From Pedosphaera sp. (GTDB lineage: Bacteria > Verrucomicrobiota > Verrucomicrobiia > Limisphaerales > Pedosphaeraceae), in assembly GCA_028293285.1 (NCBI GenBank), contig JAQGPC010000245.1, positions 1 through 35,581 on the forward strand: a stretch of 35,581 bases of DNA. The letters run 5' to 3'. The translations under genes and the position numbers were made by a program. Below are positions 15,973-24,212 of this stretch, piece by piece (position 1 is the first letter of the stretch; every line of letters starts with the position of its first letter). The notes beneath the pieces were generated by a model. The model saw only the letters and a list, made by a program, of their open reading frames with translations, made no database searches and had not been told where the DNA came from.

Positions 15973-17138
15973 ACTTTTTTGTCCAACGTAGTGAGTTGCG
16001 CGATATCTACGACAAAGTCGTGGCGGGTGAGCGCATTTCTGAAGGCGATGCTCTCCGGCTTTTCGAAAGCAAAGACCTGAATGCCATCGGGGCCATCGCG
16101 GATTTCGTCCGGTTCCGCAAAGTCGGCAACCGCGCCAGCTACATCATCAATCGTTACATCAATTATTCCAATTACTGCATCCTGAGCTGCCAGTTTTGCT
16201 CGTTCGCCAAGAAAAAGCGCGATGCCGACGGCTTCCAACATTCCGTCGCGGAAATCGTACAAAAAGCGCGCGAAGCCTCGGCCATCGGCATCACCGAACT
16301 GCACATCGTCGGCGGCCTTCATCCTTCGCTGCCATTCAGCTATTACACCGATATGTTGAAAGCGCTGCGTGCGCTCGACTCCCGCTTGCAACTGAAATGC
16401 TTCACCGCCATTGAAATTTTGCACCTCGCCTGGCTCGCCAAAAAATCCGTCCCTGATACCTTGTCGGAATTAAAAGCAGCCGGACTTGATTCATTAACCG
16501 GCGGTGGCGCGGAAATTTTCCGCAAAGAAGTTCGCTCCGCCATCGCCAAAGGCAAGGAGTCTGGCGAGGAATATCTCGATGTGCATCGCGCCTGGCATCA
16601 AATGGGCGGACGCAGCACCTGCACCATGTTGTTCGGCCACATCGAATCACTAGCCGATCGCGTGGATCACCTCCGCCAATTGCGCGCCTTGCAGGACGAG
16701 ACCAAAGGCTTCACCGGTTTTATTCCTTTGCCCTATCAACCGGAGAACAATGAGATTCCCGTCAAAACCCCGCCCACCGGTTTTGACACGCTCCGCACGC
16801 TCGCCATCAGCCGGATTTATCTGGATAACTTCGATCACATCACCGCCTACTGGGTCGGCATGGGATTAAAGCTCGCGCAAGTCGCGTTGAGCTACGGTGC
16901 GGACGACATCCACGGCACCATCATCGAGGAACATATTTTCCACATGGCCGGCGCCAGTTCCCCACAACAACAAACCGAAGCCACCCTGGTCAAAGCCATC
17001 CGTGAAGTCGGCCGCGTGCCGGTGCAACGAAATACCTTTTACGAACCAATCAAAGTTTGGGACGCACCCGCACAGAATGAAGTGGACGCGGCAGGAAATC
17101 GTTCAAAGCTCTTGGAAGATAATCTGGCAACCGCATGA
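15969..17138 (+). CDS. mqnE: aminofutalosine synthase MqnE (radical SAM)
   Basis: MqnE joins the MqnA product to S-adenosylmethionine by radical chemistry, giving aminofutalosine. The 389-residue protein carries the cluster-binding motif C70-x3-C74-x2-C77 (CILSCQFC). It also has ITELHIVGGLHPSLPF, GLDSLTGGGAEIF and FTGFIPLPYQPENNE, all typical of the MqnE/MqnC group; the close pairing with mqnA favours MqnE. The ATG at 15969 overlaps the mqnP stop in ATGA, which favours it over the open frame reaching back to 15693 inside mqnP. The stop again overlaps the mqnA start by 4 bases, so the three genes are translationally coupled. Confidence 0.95.
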   Translation: MNFFVQRSELRDIYDKVVAGERISEGDALRLFESKDLNAIGAIADFVRFRKVGNRASYIINRYINYSNYCILSCQFCSFAKKKRDADGFQHSVAEIVQKAREASAIGITELHIVGGLHPSLPFSYYTDMLKALRALDSRLQLKCFTAIEILHLAWLAKKSVPDTLSELKAAGLDSLTGGGAEIFRKEVRSAIAKGKESGEEYLDVHRAWHQMGGRSTCTMLFGHIESLADRVDHLRQLRALQDETKGFTGFIPLPYQPENNEIPVKTPPTGFDTLRTLAISRIYLDNFDHITAYWVGMGLKLAQVALSYGADDIHGTIIEEHIFHMAGASSPQQQTEATLVKAIREVGRVPVQRNTFYEPIKVWDAPAQNEVDAAGNRSKLLEDNLATA

Positions 17139-18022
17139 TTCCCCCTGACGATTTGCCAAAACTCCGCATGGCTCCCGTGGAAACACCGGAGCAACTGGCC
17201 CATCGCGCGGAACGTGAAAAGCGAGCGGAAGAACTCCAGCGCGAAGGTAATCTCGAACAGTCGCTCGCCCCATTTCGTGTCGGGTCCGTGCACTTCCTCA
17301 ATGCCGCTCCCTTGGTGCGTGGAATTGAAGATGAGATTGTTCTGGCCACTCCCTCCAAATTGGCGGAGCTGTTGCAAAAAGATGAACTCGACGCCGGGTT
17401 GGTCAGCATCACCGAAGTCTTGTTCCACGATCGTTACGATATTCTGGACACCATGGCCATTGCTTCGCTGGGAGAAGTGAAAAGCGTTTTCCTCGCGCAT
17501 CGCCGTCCTATTGAAGAGGTGAAGGAAGTTTTTTGCGACACTGCCTCGCTGACCAGCGTGAACTTACTTAAGGTGCTTTTATCCGAGCGCGGATTAAAGC
17601 CCCAGTTCAAACCACTGCCGAGCTACGAAGCTGCCAAAGACTTGGATTATGTGCTGTTGATTGGCGATTCCGCGATTGATTTTATCCGCGCACCGCATTC
17701 GCACGAAATCATGGATCTGGGCGAGGCTTGGTTTGAGCTGACGCATCTGCCATTCGTCTATGCCGTTTGGGCGTTGCGCCGCGGCTTTGAGAACAGTCAG
17801 TTGCGCCGTCAATTGCGTGAAGCGCGCGACTTCGGTTTGGACACGCTCGATTCCATCATCCGCAGCCGCAACGAATACGATTACGAATTTCGCAAGGATT
17901 ACCTCGGCTGGCACATTCATTACCATTTGGGCACCGATGAAAAACGCGGCCTGTCCAAATTTATCGAACTCCTGCGCAAGCACGGGCTCGGGCCGGTTTA
18001 CGATCCCAAATTTGTGGTTTAA
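17135..18022 (+). CDS. mqnA: chorismate dehydratase MqnA
   Basis: MqnA removes water from chorismate to give 3-enolpyruvylbenzoate, the entry reaction of the futalosine pathway. The 295-residue product has the family start RVGSVHFLNAAPL (48-60), later LATPSKLAELL and LDAGLVSITEVL, and the fold of a periplasmic-type binding protein. An N-terminal extension of about 46 charged residues before the domain is longer than usual. It is probably translated, since the ATG sits in an ATGA overlap with mqnE. An internal start is not excluded. MqnD is a related family, but the SVHFLNAAPL start and adjacency to MqnE fit MqnA better. Confidence 0.93.
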   Translation: MIPPDDLPKLRMAPVETPEQLAHRAEREKRAEELQREGNLEQSLAPFRVGSVHFLNAAPLVRGIEDEIVLATPSKLAELLQKDELDAGLVSITEVLFHDRYDILDTMAIASLGEVKSVFLAHRRPIEEVKEVFCDTASLTSVNLLKVLLSERGLKPQFKPLPSYEAAKDLDYVLLIGDSAIDFIRAPHSHEIMDLGEAWFELTHLPFVYAVWALRRGFENSQLRRQLREARDFGLDTLDSIIRSRNEYDYEFRKDYLGWHIHYHLGTDEKRGLSKFIELLRKHGLGPVYDPKFVV

Positions 18023-18025
18023 CCA

Positions 18026-18568
18026 ATGAACTGTCCGGTCTGCAAAACGAGGACGCTCGCCACGCACGCTCTGGAACACAATCTCATCTCGTGGAAATGC
18101 GATGATTGTGGCGGGCAATGGATCAATTCATTTCAGTTTTGGAAATGGCTGGAGGAACATCAACCGAATCATGAAGGTGTTTCTCCCCGCACTCCTGATT
18201 TGACGAGCAATGAAACCAAAGCCGTCAAGACTTGTCCCGAATGCAATCATATCCTGGCAAAATACAAGGTTGGGCATTCTCTGCCTTTTTCTTTGGACCG
18301 CTGTGGTCACTGCGGCGGCATTTGGTTCGACAAAAACGAATGGGAAATTTTGCAGGGATTGAATTTGCACGAGGAAATTCACCACATTTTTTCAGCGCCA
18401 TGGCAGCATCGCGTGCGCAACGAGGAACGCGCCCGACATCTGCAAGCACTGTTTGCCGAGAAAATCGGCGTTCAGGATTTCGAGGAAATCAAACGAATCA
18501 AGGAATGGCTCAACCAGCATCCGCACCGGGACGAACTTCACCAGTATCTCAATAACAAGGATTTCTAA
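18026..18568 (+). CDS. double zinc-ribbon protein (zf-TFIIB-like)
   Basis: The product has 180 residues with two zinc ribbons of the same design: CPVC...CDDCGGQWI at the N-terminus and CPEC...CGHCGGIWFDKNEW at about residues 70-110. All eight cysteines are present. CGG-W-[DL] after the second knuckle is the mark of the TFIIB-like zinc-ribbon family of unknown function. The C-terminal third is helical and charged. It begins 3 bases after the mqnA stop, so it belongs to the menaquinone operon, yet no zinc-ribbon protein is a known part of that pathway. The stop shares bases with the stop of the convergent gene. Confidence 0.85.
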   Translation: MNCPVCKTRTLATHALEHNLISWKCDDCGGQWINSFQFWKWLEEHQPNHEGVSPRTPDLTSNETKAVKTCPECNHILAKYKVGHSLPFSLDRCGHCGGIWFDKNEWEILQGLNLHEEIHHIFSAPWQHRVRNEERARHLQALFAEKIGVQDFEEIKRIKEWLNQHPHRDELHQYLNNKDF

Positions 18569-19317
18569 CTTTGTTGCTCTTCGAGCTTCGCCAACACTTC
18601 CGGGTCACGCACATCCACCCAGCGTCCGTCAATCTTCATTCCCGCAAGCGGATGATGTCCATCCACCAACGCACTGACCGCATCCGTTAATTCGTATTCG
18701 CCACGCGGAGACTTCTGAAGTTTTGTCGTATATTCAAATAGCGAAGGACGGAAAATATAAATACCCGCATTATACCAAGCGATATCGCCTGGCTTCAGCC
18801 AGCCACTGCTTTTCAATTCTGCAATTTGCGCCGGACTCGGCTTTTCCACCAAACGCTTGAGGCAGAATTTATCATCAAAGAAAACCAGCCCGCCCTTGGT
18901 CACATCCTCGCTGCCGGTCACCGTGATGACTCCGGAAAAATAATTCTCATTATAACGATGCACCATTTGCTGGTACGTTTCCGGTTTCACCAGAATATCG
19001 CCATAACTCAGGAAGAATGGTGACGCACCAATAAACTCTTTCGCCAATTCAGGTGCCTTGCCCGTGCCGTCTTGAACCACCTGCCGCCCATAAGCGATGC
19101 GCAGCTTCCATTTCTCGCCATTACCAAAATAATTTTCAATCACCTCAGCTTTGAATCCGGTCACAATAAAAATATCATGCACCCCGGCACTTTTGATGCC
19201 TTCGATGATATGTTCCAGAATCGGTTTGCCATGCACTTTAAGCATCGGCTTGGGTAGCTCATTGGTGAGTTCCCGCATGCGAGTCCCTTTTCCGGCGGCA
19301 AGAATAATTGCTTTCAC
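18565..19317 (-). CDS. NDP-sugar pyrophosphorylase (nucleotidyltransferase)
   Basis: The enzyme should couple a nucleoside triphosphate to a sugar 1-phosphate. The 250-residue protein begins VKAIILAAGKGTRM, the nucleotide-binding signature, followed by LPKPMLKVHGKPILEHII, FFLSYGDIL and later DIAWYNAGIYIF. Length and motifs fit single-domain RfbA/RfbF-type enzymes; the nucleotide and sugar are not readable. The GTG at 19317 places the signature at the N-terminus. A GTG at 19383 would add 22 residues and overlap the upstream gene. The start lies 32 bases after the small gene's stop on the same strand. It could feed the sugar epimerase at 11345. Confidence 0.88.
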   Translation of the reverse strand: MKAIILAAGKGTRMRELTNELPKPMLKVHGKPILEHIIEGIKSAGVHDIFIVTGFKAEVIENYFGNGEKWKLRIAYGRQVVQDGTGKAPELAKEFIGASPFFLSYGDILVKPETYQQMVHRYNENYFSGVITVTGSEDVTKGGLVFFDDKFCLKRLVEKPSPAQIAELKSSGWLKPGDIAWYNAGIYIFRPSLFEYTTKLQKSPRGEYELTDAVSALVDGHHPLAGMKIDGRWVDVRDPEVLAKLEEQQS

Positions 19318-19349
19318 AAGTTTACTTGAGGCGTTACGTAGAAGTTTGT

Positions 19350-19574
19350 TTAGAGTGATTGCGGAATGCCCAGACTTTCCCACGAGATGCCATATACCCG
19401 CTCGAAAAGACGTTTTTTCCGCTCATCCTCGGATAGGTTAATGGGAAAAGAAGCCAAAATCATTTCGCGGGCGGCATCAAACATAAGCGCACCCATGATA
19501 AATCGTTCCTCGCCGGAGCGGGACATGATCATCTCGCGAACTTTCCTCTCAACTTCTGGGGATGTGTCATTCAT
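19350..19574 (-). CDS. small protein partnered with a nucleotidyltransferase
   Basis: This 74-residue protein begins at an ATG (19574) that overlaps the stop of the upstream nucleotidyltransferase gene in ATGA, a firm sign of coupled expression. It is helical and has the motif RSGEERFIMGALMFDAAR. From memory, this R-S-G-E-R-x-x-M-G-x-x-M-F-D-x-A motif recurs in small uncharacterised proteins beside similar nucleotidyltransferases, but I could not check this. No enzymatic motif is visible. It may be an antitoxin, an antidote-like regulator or a helical partner subunit. Confidence 0.75.
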   Translation of the reverse strand: MNDTSPEVERKVREMIMSRSGEERFIMGALMFDAAREMILASFPINLSEDERKKRLFERVYGISWESLGIPQSL

Positions 19575-20110
19575 TGCAGGCACTTCTGCAACAAGTTATC
19601 CAAATCCAGTTCCCGTGTCCACTGTTGGAGATAAATGCGGTCATAACCGCTTTGAAGAAGATTTTTCACATCGCGCAATTGAGTTTCAGAATGAGAATCC
19701 TTTGCCCAGAAGAGCTTGGAAACGATTAGGTCCTCCTTGCTTACAATGAAAGTTTCGAAGTCTTGAACTTTAACCTTCTGGCGGCGCCCAAATTCCACCT
19801 GTCGGTAGGGGCTTCTTTTTCGAATAATACAATCAACTTTGATCACGCTCTCCAGATGGATAAGGTTAAACATTGATTCGTGAGCCACTGAACTATCGAT
19901 AGCTTCACGGGCGACGTAGTAATCCGGTCCAAAGACACGCATCACATTTTCGATATCTTTTGCTTGCAAGGCAACGACTACGTCAATATCGCGGGTCATT
20001 CTTGGCTGGGCGTAGTAGTTCATTGCCATTGAGCCATTAAGCATGAAAGGAATGCGCGCCTCTGTGAATTTTCCAGAGATGTCACGTAGGATAGCCAATT
20101 CATTTTTCAC
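19571..20110 (-). CDS. AbiEii-like nucleotidyltransferase, possible toxin component
   Basis: The 179-residue protein belongs to the polymerase-beta-type nucleotidyltransferase superfamily. LNGSMAMNYYAQPRMTRDIDVVV holds the G26-S27 signature and the metal-binding D41-x-D43; the third aspartate is probably D93 (KVDCI). The helical tail SKEDLIVSKLFWAKDS resembles the AbiEii/DUF6036 group, whose characterised members act as toxins by adding nucleotides to tRNA. Whether this one is toxic is inference. With the overlapping small gene it forms a two-gene unit. The spacer upstream of it (20111-20237) is AT-rich. The order is enzyme first, small protein second, opposite to AbiEi-AbiEii. Confidence 0.82.
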   Translation of the reverse strand: MKNELAILRDISGKFTEARIPFMLNGSMAMNYYAQPRMTRDIDVVVALQAKDIENVMRVFGPDYYVAREAIDSSVAHESMFNLIHLESVIKVDCIIRKRSPYRQVEFGRRQKVKVQDFETFIVSKEDLIVSKLFWAKDSHSETQLRDVKNLLQSGYDRIYLQQWTRELDLDNLLQKCLQ

Positions 20111-20237
20111 GGTGAAGCAAGCTGCCCAACACTGCTTATTTATATAGCAAACTGATCAGATTCAAACCCAATTCCCGATAACATCATTATCCCATTGAAT
20201 TATTTTGAGAATTTAACAGTCTTCTACAGTCTTCATC

Positions 20238-23200
20238 ATGATGAGATTATTAAAGGCTCTAGCCGTCACACTGCCTCTTTTTATCGCGCAAAATACATTT
20301 GCGGAAGGTAAACAACTCACCGGCCAGCATGCTCCCGCTGCCTCCGTGGCGCTTTCACCTCCTGAGGCGCAGAAGAAATTCGTTGTGCCGGAAGGGTTTG
20401 AGGTTCGCCTGTTCGCCGCTGAGCCGGATGTCATCAATCCAGTGGCAATGACTTGGGATGAGCGCGGCCGCTTATGGGTGGTTGAGCTTTATGAATACCC
20501 GCTCGGTGCCGCTCCGGGCACTAAGCCGCGCGATCGCATCAAAATTCTTGAAGATACGGATGGTGACGGTCGCGCTGACAAAGTCACCGTTTTTGCCGAC
20601 GGCTTAAATCTCGCCACGGGTATCCAAGTGGGTTATGGCGGCGTATTCGTTGGTCAGGCACCCGATTTGTTGTTCCTGCAAGACACCAATCACGATGACA
20701 TTGCCGACACCCGCACCGTGCTCATGACTGGCTTCGGATTGGAAGACCGCCACGAATTGCTCAACGGCTTCACTTGGGGGCCGGATGGTCAGCTGTACCT
20801 GACGCACGGCGTGTTCACTCATTCCAAGGTGAAAATTCCCGAAGCCAGCGCACCAGGTGTTGAAGTAACGGCAGCAGTCGCGCGATTCAATCCACGCACG
20901 AAAAAATTTGAAGTCTATGCCGATGGCACGAGCAACCCTTGGGGTGTTGATTTTGACCGCTATGGCAATGCCTTCGTGAGCGCCTGTGTCATTGACCATT
21001 TATTTCACATGGCACCAGGTGGAATTTATGTCCGGCAGGGCGGCACCCCAGCGAACCCCTACAGCTATCAATTGCTCCCTTCCATCGTGGACCACAAGCA
21101 TCACATGGCGGCCTATGCGGGAATCCAGATTTATCAAGGCAACCAATATCCCCGGGAATGGCAGGGCGAAGTGCTCTTTGGCAACATCCATCAAAACGCC
21201 ATCAACCACGATCATCTCACACCCAATGGTTCCAGTTTCAAAGCCACGGCGGAAAAAGATTTTCTCACTACCACCGATGGTTGGTTTCGTCCGGTGAGCG
21301 AACAAGTCGGCCCGGACGGCGCGCTCTGGGTAATGGATTGGTATGATAAATACCCTTGTTACCAAAATGCCCAGGCGGACCCCGAAGGCGTGGACCGCGA
21401 GCGCGGCCGCATCTGGCGTGTGGTTTACACCGGCAAACATCCCGGCGCAAAAGTCCCGTCGCGGCCCGAGGTCAACATGGACCTTGCCAAATTAAGCACC
21501 GATAAGCTCGTGCAATTGTTGGCACATCCCAATATCTGGCAGCGCAAAACCGCCCAACGCATTCTGACAGAGCGCCGCGACCCCGAAGCCGTGCCTGCGC
21601 TCAAGAAACTGCTGCAGCATGGCGAAACATTGGAAGCGCGATTGTTTGCCCTCTGGACACTCCACAGCAGCGATCAGCTTGGCGAGTCGGTGCTGGAAGA
21701 TTTTTATAATGATAAGGAACCCGCTATTCGCGCCTGGATCGCCCGGATAGTAGGCGAACGTCGGCTGGCAGATGAAAAATATCTGAACGGCTTGAGCAAG
21801 CTGGCCAGCGATCCAGATCCCGGCGTGCGACTCGCGGTGGCCACCGCCGCACGACAATTGGTTTCCGGTTCACTTACGGTGGACTCGCCGGTATCGCCGG
21901 ATTTTGAAGGGGTCGAGACCGGACGCATTCTCGCGCCGCTGGTAAAAGCTTCCGCTGATGCCAAGGATCCGCTGATCCCGTTCATGATCTGGCAGGCAGC
22001 CGAACCGAAGATTGCGGAAGATCCAGCACCAGCGTTCAAGTGGTTGCTCTCGAATGGTCCCGAAACGATGCCTTTAAGCGGTCAGCTTGCCCGGAAAGCC
22101 ATGCGCCGCATTTGCGACACGCAAGACACTAAAAAGCTGGATGCTGCCATTGGATTTCTGACCGCGATGGCAGAGAAAGATGCTGGTTTGACTGCCGCCT
22201 CGTTGGATGGTTTGCTCGAAGGCCAGCAAGGCAAGGCGATCAAGCCGACCGCCGATACCAACCCGCTGTTGAGTAAGCTTGCCGCCAGTGGCAAACCCGA
22301 ATTGGCTGACCGCGCACAGCGACTCGGCACGCTCTGGGGCAACTCTTCCGCAATCGAAGGTGCCATCAATCAAATTAACGATCCCAAAGCCAGGTTAGAT
22401 GAACGCACCAAGGCCATTCAGGCCGTGCGCAAACTAAAGTCAGACGCCGCTCGCGAGGCCATGTTGAAGTTGCTCGCGAGCGAAAATGTCGAATCGCTTA
22501 AACTGGAGGCAATTCGTGCCTTGGGAGAAATTGGCGGCGATAGCGTCGGCGATTCTCTGGTGCAACATCGGAAATCATTCTCTGCCGATGAGCGCCGCGC
22601 GGCAGCGGAAGTTCTCGCATCGCGCCGCCGTTGGACGTTGACCTTGCTTTCCGCCATCGAAACCAAAGGCATCTCGCCCAATGAAATTCCCGCCACGGTA
22701 GTTCGTTCGTTAAATCAATCCAGTGACGATGGCATCCGGCAGCGTGCCGCCCAATCTATCGGACGCGTTCGCCCGGCGGATGCAGACAAGTTGAAGATCA
22801 TCGCTGACAAAAAGAAGATGATCTTGAGTGCTCCGGCTGATGTGAAGGCTGGCCATGAAATTGCACAGAAGACTTGTTTTGTCTGTCACAAGTTATATGG
22901 CGAAGGGGCTGAAGTCGGGCCGGATTTGACGGGCGTGGGCCGTTCCACGCTCGATGCGTTGCTGGCCAATGTCATCGATCCCAATCAGGTAGTCGGCAAA
23001 GGCTACGAAAATGTAGAAGTGGAAACCAAGGATGGCCGTAGCGTGAGCGGGCGCGTGGTGGAAGAAACGGATACCCGCATCAAACTAGTTTCAGCCGGAC
23101 CAAAGGAAGAAGTGGTTGCCAAGTCGGACATCGCTTCGAAGCGGGTCACTGAAATGTCCCTGATGCCGGAAGGCTTGGAACAAATGTCAGATGCTGATTT

Positions 23201-23261
23201 TCGCAATCTAATCATGTATATCTTTAATCCACCGCAGGAGCAGCGGGCTGAGTCGAAATAA
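20238..23261 (+). CDS. PVC-type membrane-bound dehydrogenase with HEAT repeats and C-terminal cytochrome c
   Basis: The 1007-residue exported protein has a signal peptide (about 1-22). A beta-propeller dehydrogenase domain follows (about 45-400: VPEGFEVRLFAAEPDVINPV, WGPDGQLYLTHG, DRERGRIWRV). HEAT-like helices occupy about 425-860. A Planctomycete/Verrucomicrobia haem domain closes the protein, with CFVCH at 880-884 and GPDLTGVG behind it. The family is thought to oxidise sugars or related compounds in the periplasm and pass electrons through the haem; the substrate is unknown. Two ATGs in tandem (20238, 20241) are possible starts. A Tat-exported isomerase-like gene follows after 46 bases on the same strand, the usual pairing in this phylum. 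Confidence 0.93.
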   Translation: MMRLLKALAVTLPLFIAQNTFAEGKQLTGQHAPAASVALSPPEAQKKFVVPEGFEVRLFAAEPDVINPVAMTWDERGRLWVVELYEYPLGAAPGTKPRDRIKILEDTDGDGRADKVTVFADGLNLATGIQVGYGGVFVGQAPDLLFLQDTNHDDIADTRTVLMTGFGLEDRHELLNGFTWGPDGQLYLTHGVFTHSKVKIPEASAPGVEVTAAVARFNPRTKKFEVYADGTSNPWGVDFDRYGNAFVSACVIDHLFHMAPGGIYVRQGGTPANPYSYQLLPSIVDHKHHMAAYAGIQIYQGNQYPREWQGEVLFGNIHQNAINHDHLTPNGSSFKATAEKDFLTTTDGWFRPVSEQVGPDGALWVMDWYDKYPCYQNAQADPEGVDRERGRIWRVVYTGKHPGAKVPSRPEVNMDLAKLSTDKLVQLLAHPNIWQRKTAQRILTERRDPEAVPALKKLLQHGETLEARLFALWTLHSSDQLGESVLEDFYNDKEPAIRAWIARIVGERRLADEKYLNGLSKLASDPDPGVRLAVATAARQLVSGSLTVDSPVSPDFEGVETGRILAPLVKASADAKDPLIPFMIWQAAEPKIAEDPAPAFKWLLSNGPETMPLSGQLARKAMRRICDTQDTKKLDAAIGFLTAMAEKDAGLTAASLDGLLEGQQGKAIKPTADTNPLLSKLAASGKPELADRAQRLGTLWGNSSAIEGAINQINDPKARLDERTKAIQAVRKLKSDAAREAMLKLLASENVESLKLEAIRALGEIGGDSVGDSLVQHRKSFSADERRAAAEVLASRRRWTLTLLSAIETKGISPNEIPATVVRSLNQSSDDGIRQRAAQSIGRVRPADADKLKIIADKKKMILSAPADVKAGHEIAQKTCFVCHKLYGEGAEVGPDLTGVGRSTLDALLANVIDPNQVVGKGYENVEVETKDGRSVSGRVVEETDTRIKLVSAGPKEEVVAKSDIASKRVTEMSLMPEGLEQMSDADFRNLIMYIFNPPQEQRAESK

Positions 23262-23307
23262 TTCACTTGCTGAAAATTCACAACCTGCGCCAAATGCATC
23301 TCATATT

Positions 23308-24201
23308 ATGAATCGCCGCCAATTTATCCGCACCGCTGCCGTCGCCGCAACAGCCACCGCCACGCTCAAGCTTTCTACGCTGCAAGCCGCCGAAACAAAA
23401 AATGTTCATTGGCCCATTGGCTGTTTCAACCGTCCCTGGGTAGGTGAGGGGATGGACTATGACACTGCGTTAACGGGCATCAAAGCGGCGGGCTACAAGC
23501 TCACCGGTTTGCTGACTCGTACCAAGGAAGAGCCGTTCATCGGTTCCGATGCCACGCCGGAATATCTCGACGCCTTGAAAAAGAAAATCACCGCACATGG
23601 CCTGCGCGCGAACATGGGCGCGATCCGTTTGAAGAACGAACTCTCCGTCGAAGATTCAATCAAGGACGTGCGCAAGCAAATTGATAACGCCAAATTCCTG
23701 GGATTGGATTTCATCCTGACCTTCGGCGTGGACAGCCCCAAGCACTACGAGAATTATTACAAGATAATGGCAGATGCCGCGCCGTATTCACATGAGCACG
23801 GATTAAAGCTGGTCTTGAAACCACACGGCGGCGGTAGTGGCGCGTCGGAAGAAATCATCCGCTGCATTGACAAGGTGAAGCAGCCTAATTTCAAGATCTG
23901 GTACGATGCGGGCAACATCATCTACTACACCGGCAAAGACCCGCTGGAGCAGCTCAAGCCCATCGCGCAACACGTCACCGGATTTTGCGCCAAGGATTGC
24001 GACAAACAAAAAGGCGATGTCTGGCTGGAATTCGGCACCGGCACAGTGGATTTCAAAGCGGTCTTCTCCGAACTAAAACGCGCCGGTTTCAACGGCCCGG
24101 TTATGGTGGAATGTTGCAAAAAAGGCAAGACCGCCGAAGAAACCACCGCCAGCGCACTCAAAAACCGCGAGTTTCTGGAAAAGCTCTTCGCCTCGCTTTG
24201 A
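23308..24201 (+). CDS. Tat-exported sugar phosphate isomerase/epimerase-like TIM barrel
   Basis: The 297-residue protein starts with a twin-arginine signal (RRQFIR, then an Ala/Thr-rich hydrophobic stretch ending LQAA). The rest is an AP-endonuclease-2-type TIM barrel as in IolE or xylose-isomerase-like proteins: GLDFILTFGVDSPKHYENYY, LVLKPHGGG, KIWYDAGNIIYY, FGTGTVDFKAVFSEL and a late VMVECCK, which together give the expected E/D/H metal site. It may remodel 3-keto or other sugars made by the upstream dehydrogenase; that is inference from position. Tat export suggests the metal is loaded in the cytoplasm. It ends 11 bases from the convergent gene. Confidence 0.9.
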   Translation: MNRRQFIRTAAVAATATATLKLSTLQAAETKNVHWPIGCFNRPWVGEGMDYDTALTGIKAAGYKLTGLLTRTKEEPFIGSDATPEYLDALKKKITAHGLRANMGAIRLKNELSVEDSIKDVRKQIDNAKFLGLDFILTFGVDSPKHYENYYKIMADAAPYSHEHGLKLVLKPHGGGSGASEEIIRCIDKVKQPNFKIWYDAGNIIYYTGKDPLEQLKPIAQHVTGFCAKDCDKQKGDVWLEFGTGTVDFKAVFSELKRAGFNGPVMVECCKKGKTAEETTASALKNREFLEKLFASL

Positions 24202-24212
24202 GCGCAGAGCAT

